DNA of 64,000 nucleotides from Galeopsis tetrahit. Lineage: Eukaryota; Streptophyta; Magnoliopsida; Lamiales; Lamiaceae. The DNA lies in the NCBI GenBank assembly GCA_963675135.1, contig OY776128.1:72918670-72982669 (forward strand). Reading direction: 5' to 3'. The position numbers and the translations under genes were made by a program. The notes under the pieces are model-generated. The model made no database searches. It was not told the DNA's origin and saw nothing but the letters and a program-made list of their open reading frames with translations. Shown here in pieces: positions 32,732 to 43,577 of the stretch. How positions within the stretch are numbered: position 1 is the stretch's first letter; each line of letters opens with the position of its first letter.

Positions 32732-32984
32732 TTTCTAAAAATTCATGGGTGTAGAGATTAGGTGTATATTAGTACTCGGGCCTTAGGCCCATTAAAAAAA
32801 CTTAGAGAGTTTATAGAACCGGTTCCAAGTACGCCCAGCAATCTGACGATTCATTTTAATTCGTTGCTTGTAAGTAACCTAACGATGAAAAAATATGAGC
32901 AAATTTGATTAGCGTAAAAAATGTTTAATTCGCTTAATTACATAGAATTTTATTGCATTTACGCAAAATTGATTAATTACTTAA

Positions 32985-34110
32985 GGGTTTAGGTATATAC
33001 CCCTCCAACTTTGTTAGATACACTCCCCTTCCCATTTTATTAATTAAATATGTAGGTAAAATACCATATTTGCCCTTTTAGTAAAATTTGTAAAATTTTA
33101 TAGATACATACACCTCCTTACTTAAAACACTAAACCTAATTTAATACAAAACCCTAACCCTAATTTTGCAGCCGCCGCCGCAACTTTCCGACAGCCTCCA
33201 CCTCCACTGCCGCCACAACCTCCGGCGTCACCCATTCAGAAAACTAAAAAAAAAAAGTAGTTTTTTTCGACCAACCAGTGTCGATCGACACTGGTTGGTC
33301 GACCGTAAAATATATCGTCGACTAATTATAGTCGACGAAAAACTCCCTAGTCGACAACATTGTATCGATAAAATTAAAAAAATTAATTTTGGACGAGAAA
33401 TGTCGACCAAAAATATTACGGTCGACAAATTGCTGTCGACCATAATTTTTTTGATCGATATTTCTCGTACAAAATTATTAAAAAAAAAAAGAAACAGAAA
33501 GAAAGAAAGTTGAATGAGAGAAAATGGGGAAAAACAAGGGAAAAACATTATGCGGAGGCGGAGGCTTACCGTGGGGAAGACAGTTGGGGAGAGAAGAGGG
33601 CGGTGGGGAGGAGGCGGCGGCGCCGCCGCTTGCAGAAATGAAAAAAAAAAAAAAAAAACGTATCTGTTTCAGCGCGGCGACGGAGGGAGAAAGGAAGGAG
33701 GGAGGAGGAGTCGGGGGAGAAGGTGGATACAACGGCTTGGGTCGGTGGAGGAGGAGGTGGCGACGGCGCTGGGCAAGGGGGCGCCGCCGCTGGTTGCAGA
33801 AATGAAAAAGAAAAAAAAAAAAAGAGGGGCAGGCGGCGCTGGAGGCGAGAGCCACTGGAGGCGGTGGCTTGGGACGGCGGCGGCGATTGGAGAAATGAGA
33901 GGAAAGGAGAGAAGAAATGAGGAGTGTTGGGGGAAGAAATGAGGAAATTAGGGTTTTATGAGGGGTGTGCATTTATCATACAATTTTTTAAGATAAAGGG
34001 GTATACTAGACAATTTGGGGGGAGTGCATCTATCTCAGATGTACTTTAATGGGAATATATGTATCGGGGGAGTGTATCTAACAAAGCTGGAGGGGTATAT
34101 ACCCCAACCC
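32985..34110. mobile_element. Mutator-like element C of the GTCGAC family
   Basis: It starts gggtttaggtatatacccct and ends in the inverted counterpart gtatataccccaaccc, with subterminal ttagatacactcccc as in A and B. ATTACTTAA is duplicated exactly at 32976-32984 and 34111-34119. It holds seven GTCGAC hexamers within 33299-33440 and a purine-rich GC block at 33545-33900. No transposase is present. Confidence 0.85.
33267..33302. repeat. Perfect 36-bp palindrome
   Basis: The left half tcgaccaaccagtgtcga is followed by its exact reverse complement. It lies in the hairpin module of element C and overlaps the first GTCGAC site. Related but imperfect inverted pairs occur in elements A and B. Confidence 0.9.
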
Positions 34111-34457
34111 ATTACTTAATTAGGAGAAAGTACCGTCTATAAATTAATACTCTATAAATTAATAAACTCTCTAAAATAATACGAAGTAAAATCTTTCGGT
34201 CCCGACTTGGGGCCTTTGTAAAAAATCATCAAATTCGATAAGATAATAAGATAATAATTTTTCGAAAAATCCCTTTATAAATATTAGGTCCCATTAAATC
34301 TCTAAATTAATAATTCATAAATATTACAATTATAAATATTATGGTAATTTGCTAAAATATGAATATATTGTACCTTGACTAACTTTCAAATGATATTTTT
34401 CATCAATCCACTCTTGTAAATCTTTTTGAGTGCATGTTGGATGGTCTCTCTTATACT

Positions 34458-34986
34458 TAGGAGTGTTCAAAAAAAGAAACGGACCGGAAAAATGACCGGA
34501 ACCGGACCGACCGGTTAGATTCCGGTCCGGTCTCTGGTCCGGAAAATTTTGGATTCCGGTCCGGACCGGTTTGGACCGGATTTTTTTTTTTAATTTTTTT
34601 TTTACTAATGCACTCTCAATTATTTTTCAAAACCAAGTAATTGGTCTAAATGTGTTGAGATCTATTACATTTTTTGCAAATATATAATTTAACAAACATA
34701 TTTAATTTATTTTAGGGTCAAAAGATCATTAATAATAATGTAAATAAAATTCACATTGGCGTAATGAAGAGCAAACACTTTAATTTTCATACACAAATTC
34801 ATCAATTTTGTTCTTGCTTCCATAAACTTAAAAAAAAAAAATTAAAAATTAAAAATTAAAAAAAATCCGGTCCAAACCCGGACCGAAATTTGCCGGTCCG
34901 GATTAATTACGGTCCGGTCTCCGATCCGTAAAATTTTAAAATTCCGGTCCCGGTCCGGTCCGGTTCTGAACCGGTGCACACCCCTA
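34458..34986. mobile_element. hAT-like non-autonomous element with accgg/ccggtcc repeats
   Basis: It starts taggagtgttcaa and ends gtgcacaccccta, inverted versions of each other. CTTATACT is duplicated exactly at 34450-34457 and 34987-34994. Subterminal ggaccgga/tccggtcc words are dense at both ends around an AT-rich centre. There is no coding capacity. Nothing else is seen in 34120-34449 or 34995-35200. Confidence 0.9.
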
Positions 34987-35216
34987 CTTATACTCACATA
35001 ATTAATGCTTTACGCATTTGATCATTCATGAATGATTTTACGATGCCTTTTATATGAGAAGACATAGTTGGGTGTTATGAATTATTTTATTTCAATATTG
35101 AGATTTATATAGTGGAGTATAGGTTTCATTCACCATGCATGAATATATTTAAGTGCAACGAATTAATGTAAACATGTATACAATAAATATATTTAATTAG
35201 TTACAAAGAATTGGTT

Positions 35217-35324
35217 TTGAATTATATTAAATACCCATCCCTTTTTCTCCTCCTCATGACTCGAACCCAGGATCTAAAGCCTAGGTAATGGTGCTCTAAC
35301 CACTTGAGCTATCCAACTTCGTCA
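35217..35324 (-). mobile_element. tRNA-derived SINE, complete copy
   Basis: On the minus strand the order is ggatagctcaagtggttag (A box), accattacctaggctttag, gggttcgagtcatg (B box), gggatgggtatttaatataa. TTACAAAGAATTGGTT is duplicated exactly at 35201-35216 and 35325-35340. At about 108 bp it is short for a plant SINE. It is the same family as 411-500 and 54037-54159. Confidence 0.87.
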
Positions 35325-35340
35325 TTACAAAGAATTGGTT

Positions 35341-36984
35341 GATGCATGAATATAATCAATGAAATATACACGAATTCATTTATTTTCAATACATATGTAC
35401 TAAATTTAAAAAGTCTCTCTTTTAATTAATAAATATTAATTTATCTATAAACTAATACCTCTTTAAATTAATAAAATTCCATGATTCCAAGGTTATTAAT
35501 TTATTGAATTGCTATTTGTCGTGGAAAAAAATGAGAATTTTTAGATCAAAACATACCTCAAACATAAATGGAGAAAAGAAGAAAATGAGAAAAGAAGAAG
35601 ATATATTGAGGCTCAATTTAGATGCCCATTTACTTAAATGGCAGGCCCATTTTGAATCCCACTGCAATTGAGCTGGCCCATTTCATCAATTGGAAGACAA
35701 TGCCCAGAGGAATGAAATTGGGGGAAGCAGAAAAAACAGGGACAGCCATTTTTGGGCAGAAAGAAGCACAATACACCCTTATTTATTCACACTTTCTCAC
35801 AAATAGTTAGCTGGAGCCATAGAATAGATTAGTATTTCATAGATTCTCTTGGAATTTAGTTGTAATTTCGTTTTCTAGTAAGGATTCAAGAAGTTTGTGA
35901 AGATTTCAAGATTTATTTTATACATTTGCAATCCAGAGGTGATATCTTTAATTTATTCAAGCATTTTGTTATTATTGATCTTGGATATGTTATTTCTTGA
36001 TAGTTTCTCTAATTTCTCAGTTGATTTAGCTATGGACACATAACCGACCGGACACTTACCATTATTATGAGGACTCTCAGGTGTGTAAGAGGCGAAAATT
36101 CCTAACTGCCGATTGTGATGACAACTAACAGAAATTTTCCCCTTTTATTTATATGCTTGTTGGAAAATCGTTTCATTCTCTACTTTCTTATCTTCCATTA
36201 ACCGAAAACGCATTCCAAATCTTGAATTTTTTCGATACATCTATCAAGAAAGAGAAATTAGTACTCCACCACTTATTCTTCTTGTTCAGCTTTCTTGCTC
36301 TTTGTCATTCGTAATTCATAGGTTTGTTTTTAATTGACTTACCTTCATTGTTACTTTTACTTTCTTTAATAGGACGTCTTTGAAGAGTAAATACTCTTCC
36401 TTTTATGATCAAATTTGGACTTTCTTGGGTTATATTAATGTTCATTAATTGTTTTCTTTTCTTTATGGGATTGTTCAACGGTTTATATAACAGTAATATT
36501 CTTTTTTAATGTGATAAAAGGGCTGTGAGATGATCCAAATTAAATTTCTAACCAACTATGTGATGAATTTTGGTGGCCTGTATCCAAATTAGACTATGGG
36601 ATTTTGAATTGTTCAATCAGCATTGTGTAGTTGGTATAGGCATATAAAATGATTCTACTTGTTTGTTTGATTTTATTCACCATGCCCTGTTTATGTCTAT
36701 CTTTCCTCTACGATTTCAGAGTAGTCTGTCGAATTCTGTATGTAGGCGCACTAGTTGTGGCCGACGGCTTGATCTTTGTTGTTATTCTGAAAGTAAATAT
36801 GCAATGTGGATGTTTGGTGCATTTTTTTTTTATAGAATAAGATGGTATTCTGCTCTCTTTAAGGTTCTGTATGTGATATGAAGTCAGGATTATGATTACA
36901 GTGTTTTCAGTAACATCTTAAGTGCAATTTATTTGATTACGAATCATGATCTGTTTTTCCGTGTTGATTACAGGTATAATAACT
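35341..36984 (+). other. Upstream and 5' leader region of the BTB/POZ gene
   Basis: No protein domain is seen. An acceptor (gattacag, ending at 36973) sits 11 bp before the ATG, so the gene has an intron in its 5' UTR. A plausible leader exon ends near 35936 (gcaatccag). The donor is not certain; several small frames in this stretch are intron or leader. Confidence 0.45.
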
Positions 36985-38351
36985 ATGCTTAAAAGCGACT
37001 TGATGATGGAATCATCTGTGAGTTCTCTTATATGCTTGATTCTACAAATCATATCTTCTGAAAATCCTTTCTTGATTTTATTTTTTTAAAATAACTTTAG
37101 GAAGATGAATCAAGTACACCAAGCAAGATCGGTGACAGAAATACTAGTGACATTGTTGTAAGAATTCGAACAGAACAAGGCCGTGACGATTGGGTTTACT
37201 GTCATTCAAACATTCTCGTGAAGTGCCAGTATTTTGCTGATCGACTATCAGATTCTTGGCCAATGTGCCAGATTCTAGACTCCCGCAACTGCGTTGAGCT
37301 TCATTGCGAAGAATGTGATTTTGACTATTACATTTGCGTTCTTCGTCTCTTATATATCTACTCCGATGAGCTATCTAGTGTTAAAAATAGTCTCGGGATT
37401 CTACGAGCAGCAGTCGAGCTTGGATGCCCACAAATCGTTTCCAACTGTGTGGACTTTTTGGAAGCCATCCCGTGGGAAGAATCTGAGGAGGAAGAGATAT
37501 TGAAAATCGTACCCCCAATGGGCCCACAAGCTGAATCAATACTCGCTCGTCTCCAGCCCGTCGATTATTCAGCTGTGGTAAAGGTTTTCGTATCCGCCAT
37601 CCGATTCGCCACGTCATCTCCTCCATCTTCGATGAACGATCTGAAGACCTCAGCTCAGGAGCAGCTCGATTACATGCTGACTGACGATGACGACGCCCCT
37701 CTGTTAACTGCTGATGATGCACTCAAAACGGAAGTTAATAATTGTGTCAACAGATTATTTTCGAGATTCGTATATCTCATTGGTCCTTTGCACGGTGATT
37801 TCCCCGAGTCGAAAATGGAATCATTCCTGACATTTCTTAGTGATCTATCGTGGGCTTCTCAGTTATTGACGAAATTGGAAATCCTGACGGATTTTGTTCT
37901 CACATGGGTCGAAACATCTGTACGTATACTGGAAGTTACAGCGAAGAGTTCGCAACTCAAGATCCAGTTGAAAGTGGTCGATGTGTTTGCTAAAGTGTTT
38001 GATGGTATAGCGTACGGATTGGTCATTTTGCCTGGCCCGAAACGACTTGAGATGGTCAAACTATGGCTCCCGTTTGTAAGAAACGTGAGGTCGTCTGTTG
38101 ATTCAGTTGCTTCTGGCGATGAGACTGATATTACGTTGAAAGCTGATAGTGAGGTATGGCAATGGGTAGAAGCAGCATTTGTTTCGACAATTCTAACATT
38201 GCCATCTTCAGATCAAGCGGAGATTTTGACGGAGTGGTTAGAAGATAAACAGATTCGGTATCCTAATCTGATCGAGGCGTTTGAAGTGTGGTGTTACAGG
38301 TCGAAAGTCGCCAAACGGAGGCTGGCCTTGCTCGATGATGGGAATAATTGA
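36985..38351 (+). CDS. BTB/POZ domain protein, At3g05675 type
   Basis: Coding exons 36985-37017 and 37101-38351 are joined by an 83-bp GT-AG intron in phase 0, giving 427 residues. The short first exon encodes MLKSDLMMESS. The BTB/POZ domain spans about residues 26-125 (SDIVVRIRTEQGRDDWVYCH, LYIYSDELSS). It is followed by AIPWEESEEEEILKIVPPMG and a helical C-terminal region characteristic of this plant family. BTB proteins often act as substrate adaptors of CUL3 ubiquitin ligases. For this subfamily that is known only by homology, and no NPH3 or MATH domain is present. The start in exon 1 is chosen because the exon 2 frame has no in-frame ATG before conserved BTB sequence. The neighbouring BEL1-like gene converges on it. 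Confidence 0.92.
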
Positions 38352-39389
38352 CCGAGTGAGTGTCTTGTTTTTGTGCCATTTCTGGGTTTAATCCAAAGCT
38401 AACTGTCCGAAATAGCCAAGTGTATGCAACATTGCTTGCTACTTAAAGTGAGATGAAAAATCATATATGTAGTCTGATATGCTACTTAAAGCATACAATT
38501 TTATGTAGTCTACAAATTTTCTCTCATATTGCACTTTATCGTGAATTCGGCATAGTATATGGAATTGAGTGTTAAAAAATAATGATATATGAGATGAGGA
38601 GGATAACGAAGTTAATTCCTTTTATGGAGGTGATATTCATATATGACAAGTGTTTAAATTTATGTGGCACAGAGAGAGTATGAGAGAATTATATAACTAA
38701 AAATTAAATTATTTTTTATTTTGCATAAATTCCTTTTTAATTATATAAAGGTCTCGCAATAAATTCTTGCAAATTACTGAAATTAGGTATTACAATGCAA
38801 CTCATATTTGTATTAGTATTATATATATTGAGGAATGAGGATGAATTGCTTCATTTTTATTATATTATGTGACACATAAATTTATGGACATACGAGACTT
38901 CAATTCAATCATGTTTTAAAGATAAGAATGACTCGACTATTAAAGTGGAGATAAAAAATGCAGTCAAGAAACAATTATATCAATACCAATGCATCATGCA
39001 TGCCACTTAATAGTATACTTAATTTTAAGCAAGAAATCAAAAGAAGAACTCTTGAATTAAATTAGAAATCACTCTTTTATTCTTGTGCACCAGTAGCACC
39101 TGGGGGATATTCATTATCATTTATCACAATCATTACCAATCTCCAGCAACAAAATTAATATACAATCCCTTAAAAATCTGTAAAAATGCTTTCGTGGAGT
39201 ATCTAACTTTCTTTCCTTCTCTACACTATCTTACACTCATTTCTTATTCATATTTTACTGGGTGTTTCACCTAATTTTTAAAGACATGTGCCTATTTTAC
39301 ACGTGTCATGTATTAAAAATAATAAAATACGATGTGCAACACAAAAGTAGAACAGAGAATCTGTTCTGCCTTCTTCCTATCATAATTAG
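38352..39389. other. Region between convergent genes
   Basis: This contains the 3' UTRs of the BTB gene (left) and the BEL1-like gene (right), with AT-rich DNA between them. No other gene or repeat is recognised. Confidence 0.45.
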
Positions 39390-42300
39390 TCAAGTGAAAA
39401 AGGTCGGGCCAAACCTCTTGGGGCTCTGAATATTGATGTTTTCGTAGACACTGGCAGACGACGATGTATTCATAGGTCTGAAATTATAATGTGGAAGAAA
39501 GGTTTGGTGGGATCCAGAATGTGGGAGTCCTAGTGTGAGAGAAACACCATTTCCTGAATACGGTGCCCCGAATTCCATATTCGGGTAGGATCCAGTGAAA
39601 TTTGTTAGTGTAAATCCATCACTAATTTCCACATTCATTGATGCAGCGGCATTGCATGGCTGTTTCTTTGGATTCACTTCTCTTTCTTTGAAACATGCAT
39701 GGCTGGTTTCTTCATCAGTTTGTGGCAATGAGTTTGAGCTTGAAACGACGTCGTTTTGTTCAATTTTGCGATCATCAAGGTGCTCCTTCATCTCTTCTGC
39801 GTACAACTCTTCTACCATCGGCTTCCATAATCGAACTCGAGCATTTATGAACCAATTTGACACCTGAACATTACATTTAATTTTAATTTAACTCTGAATT
39901 AGACAACTGCTACAATTTCTTACAATTTATAATACCACGTCACTTATCAAATGATACCATCACACTTGTAAAATAATATCACAACATTTTTTTTTACAAT
40001 TTAACATGTTTGTGCGTGTAGAATGTTATGATATTATTTTATAAATGTAATAGTATTACTTGATAAGTGATATTATATTATAGATTATAATTAAGAAATT
40101 ACATTGTGCAACTGAGTGCACGTGTTACTCTTAATAATATTGATTTTTTATTTATATTTTGGTTATATAGGTGGGTGGAGCTTAGGTGGCGCTGATGTGG
40201 TGAAAATCCAAACTTGAGGCTCGATTAAGCTTGAAATTGGATGATTTGGGCCAAAATTAACATGAATTGACGATACTTAAAAGTTAGTGTCTTGCCCAAA
40301 CATACGTGCCCTTAAATTGTTACCCTTAAAATTAGTGTCCTAAAAAATTTAATTCCTCACATAAAATGCCACAGTTTAATTATAGGACTAATAGTCTAAT
40401 ATTGCAATTCTCAGCAAATGTTAAAAAGAAAAAAACATTGTTTTAATAAATTATCCTTAAAAAAAACACTGAAAAAATAGGTACCTGACTTCTGGTCAGC
40501 CCTGTCTGTTTAGCAAGCATAACCTTGTCTAAGTCTTTAGGATAACTGTGCTCAATTTGCAAACACATTTCATAAAAAAATCAAGATTGGTTAGTGTACG
40601 TGTAAATTAATAAACTCAAATGTGATCTTAAATTAAAGCTCAATTTTCTTGTAGTGTTAAATATTAAACATACGTACGGATGGAAGAAGTGTTGGAAGAG
40701 CCAAGCGCGAAGAAGAGAAACGCATGGCTCGGGCAATCCTCGTTGCTGTCTCGAAGAAGCATTGTGATGGATCATTCCGAGCTGCTGTAACGCCCTCGAC
40801 CCCTCCATTTTGGCATCTTCTTTGCCTAAGCTTCGAATTTGGTCCAAAATTGCGTCTTTCAGATTGCGGAATTGCTTTGAGATTGTTTGCAGAGCCAAGG
40901 CAGTGTAGGCTTTGGAAGATCTAATTCCGGCCATTTGTTCGAACCAAGATGTTAGCATCTGCATATGCTGCTTGTACTGCTTATATCTCTGCTCAACCTA
41001 TACAAATTGTGCCAACTATTAAGTCATGTGATCAAGGTACAAACACTACTGTCCCATTTTGTTTGTAGTTTGATGTTTCACACAAATTAAGAGCATCATT
41101 AAAAATCAATAAATATATGTGCAAGTGCAATGTGACAATTTTACCTTTTGTTTATCTACATAGAGTAAATTTGTTAATTAATGCAAAAAAAAAAAAAAAA
41201 ATGTAGAATGGATATTAAAATTGGGAAATGATATTTAAATTCTCATAGAGTAGTGCAAAATAATAATTATTTAGAACAAAAATATTTCTCTAAAAAGACT
41301 ACGGTGGGATTGCTTTGAAAAGAAAAAAAAATATAGAGTGGGATGGAGGGAGTAATACTATTCAATTGAACTGCGCTTGATTGATATTTCTTCAATTGTA
41401 CGGTTAATGAAAATGAAAGATGATCAATAACACTATTTTTCCTTCTAAATAAGATAATCATTACCTATTTGATTACAATATATCTCACATTCTACTATCA
41501 TTTTTTTTCAAAATTAGAGCTTAACACTAATAATGTGATCACGTATCCGAGGCACAGGGTGAAAAAAGAAAACCATACACATTTTCATTGAAAAATTTAA
41601 AATTAAACAAACACCACTTATACTTATTATTACTCCATCTTTCAGTTTTTCTATAACAACTTTCACATTTTTCTTTTCGAAATATCTCACAATAATTTTT
41701 ACACATTTAAAATAAAAAAACTATTTATAACCTTCATTTTTATAATATTCACAATTTTACACAAAATGTCATTATTTTTGGACTCATACGCATACAATGA
41801 TACAAACAAGGAAACTCATTTCATTATTTTAAACATAAAGATTTACTAATTTACCTCCTGAAAATCCGTACTCATTATTACACTTTTTTAATATGTGTGT
41901 CTTTGTACATGCATATGATCAAAATTATTACTCCCTCTGTTCCAGAGGAATTTGCACATTTGGGATGACACACATTTTAATAAATGTGTAAGAAAAAGTG
42001 TAATGAGTGGTATTGTGAGGGGTAGTTTTGTAAACTTTTATGAATAAAGTAAAGTAAAAGGTAGGTTGAATGTGAAAAAGTAATGATATATGGGTAAATA
42101 TGTGTATATTTATGACAATATTTTTTTTTATGGAGTGTGTAAATTGGTATGGGACATCCATATATGGAAAGTGTGCAAATTCTTATGAAACAGAGGGAGT
42201 CGTATATTTATAGTTGGTCAAAATTAATATTGCAAGTAGAAGTTTGGTAAAAAGTAAAGGATGAAATACCTGATCGAGCATGTTAAGAAGCTTTGCCTTC

Positions 42301-42713
42301 TTCATCTGAATTTCCTGCACCTTCTCTGCTGTATTAAGCTCACCGGCGGCAGATGATTCTCCCATATTCTTGGCCGGTCCATTAATATTAATACAGTTGT
42401 TGTTTCCAGCAGCAGCTTGTTTGTTGTCTACATTTACAACCTCGTGTAGAAGCTCCTTCGCAGCTTTCAGATACTTACAACTCAACACCACCACCTCATC
42501 ACTCTGCAACGAAACCCTAATCTCATCCGCCGACAGATCAGATGAAAGGCTCAGCGACAGCCGCCCCTGATTAACTTGAGGCGCCGGACTGTAGAGATCG
42601 GTGGTGGTGCCAACTAAATGGTGGGCGGCGGAGTTGGGTGGTAGTTGGGATTGGACATAACTAGCAGTAGGGTTTAATTCTGTCTTCCCATCATGATCAT
42701 AGTACGTCGTCAT
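39390..42713 (-). CDS. BEL1-like homeodomain (TALE class) transcription factor
   Basis: Four exons, 42713-42270, 40997-40678, 40545-40485 and 39863-39390, with GT-AG introns give 432 residues. The N-terminal ZIBEL motif (GRLSLSLSS, 50-58) comes first, then the SKY domain (SCKYLKAAKELLHEVV, about 78-93) and the BELL domain (about 137-200, including VEQRYKQYKQHMQ). The TALE homeodomain at about 229-292 has the PYP loop extension (HPYPKDLDKVMLAKQTGL) and recognition helix VSNWFINARVRLWKP. The C-terminal ZIBEL motif is VSLTLGLPH (381-389). The homeodomain is split over exons 2-4, the usual BEL layout. BEL1-like factors work in the nucleus as heterodimers with KNOX proteins through SKY-BELL and control meristem and organ development. 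The protein is short for the family; which BLH member it corresponds to is not decided. Confidence 0.95.
41632..41930. mobile_element. Stowaway-like MITE in intron 1 of the BEL1-like gene
   Basis: It starts with ctccatctttcagttttt after TA and shares its body with window positions 1-120. The right end is not clear and it abuts the next MITE. No coding content. Confidence 0.42.
41931..42199. mobile_element. Stowaway-like MITE in intron 1 of the BEL1-like gene
   Basis: Terminal inverted repeats are ctccctctgttcc and, inverted from the right end, ctccctctgtttc, the typical Stowaway (Tc1/Mariner) end. TA precedes the left end; the right TA is not preserved (tcgta). It lies 71 bp from the exon 1 donor. 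It is 269 bp and non-coding. Confidence 0.75.
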
Positions 42714-43577
42714 CGATCTTACCTACAGAGGATACAAATTCACAATATAATCGTACCTACATTTATATTGCACACAACAGTAATATTGTACAACACTAGA
42801 TTTAAATCCACAATATACTCGTACAATTATATTGCAAATGATGGTGACCAGATCCAAATCCAATTGTACAACACTGAATCCAAATTCTACTTTTGGTGAA
42901 ACAAAGGGATTGATTACTCAAATTACAATACCATATCGGCAGTTTCTTTAATTTGTGTGTTTTTAAGTGATCAAGGAAATTAAGAGAGATCGAAGAAGAA
43001 GTATGCAAAAAAAAAAAACATCAAAACACCGAGACAGGAGACTATCAAATGGGTCATTTTCTGAATTATATATATATATATAGTTGCTAAAGATATTTTT
43101 GGAGTATATAAGTAGTCCCCTCTTCACGAGAGAGATGGGATAAAATAATGTACATATTATGGGAATTGATTCTACTCATTTATCCACAGAATTAGACTTC
43201 CTCCTTCACGTTGACGTGATGACTTTAGCTTACATATCTTATATCTTGACTGACTTATTTTTTTTTAAAAAAATAAAAAATTATTGATCAGTTGTGAGGT
43301 CAAATAAATGAGGTGTGGAGGGGAGTTTAGTGAGGTGTAAGATCCAAAATGAGTTGCAATTTGATGTTGTGATGAAAGTATTAGTTTTGTAGGTTATTTT
43401 TATATTTGAAATGTGTACGTAAGTAACAATGAAACACTCCAATAATAAAAACGTGCAAGTAATCATGAAACGGAGAGTAACCAATTTCTTTGTCTTTCAT
43501 CGGAAAAAAAAAGTTAGGTGTGAAAATTGTTAAAAAAGGTGTTTTCAAGAAAAGACGTACGGAGCTTTATCTGAGCT
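42714..43577. other. Upstream region of the BEL1-like gene
   Basis: This should hold the promoter and 5' UTR on the minus strand. The stretch 42740-42890 has repeated words (tacaacact, atccaaat). A (TA)n tract lies at 43066-43081. No coding sequence is supported. Confidence 0.4.

Noticed and set aside
30643..33972. Several ORFs of 60-160 codons on both strands in the GTCGAC-family elements
   Set aside because: They are Gly/Arg/Lys or Pro/Ser/Phe rich, overlap one another in several frames and follow the purine-rich composition. No domain or splice structure is seen.
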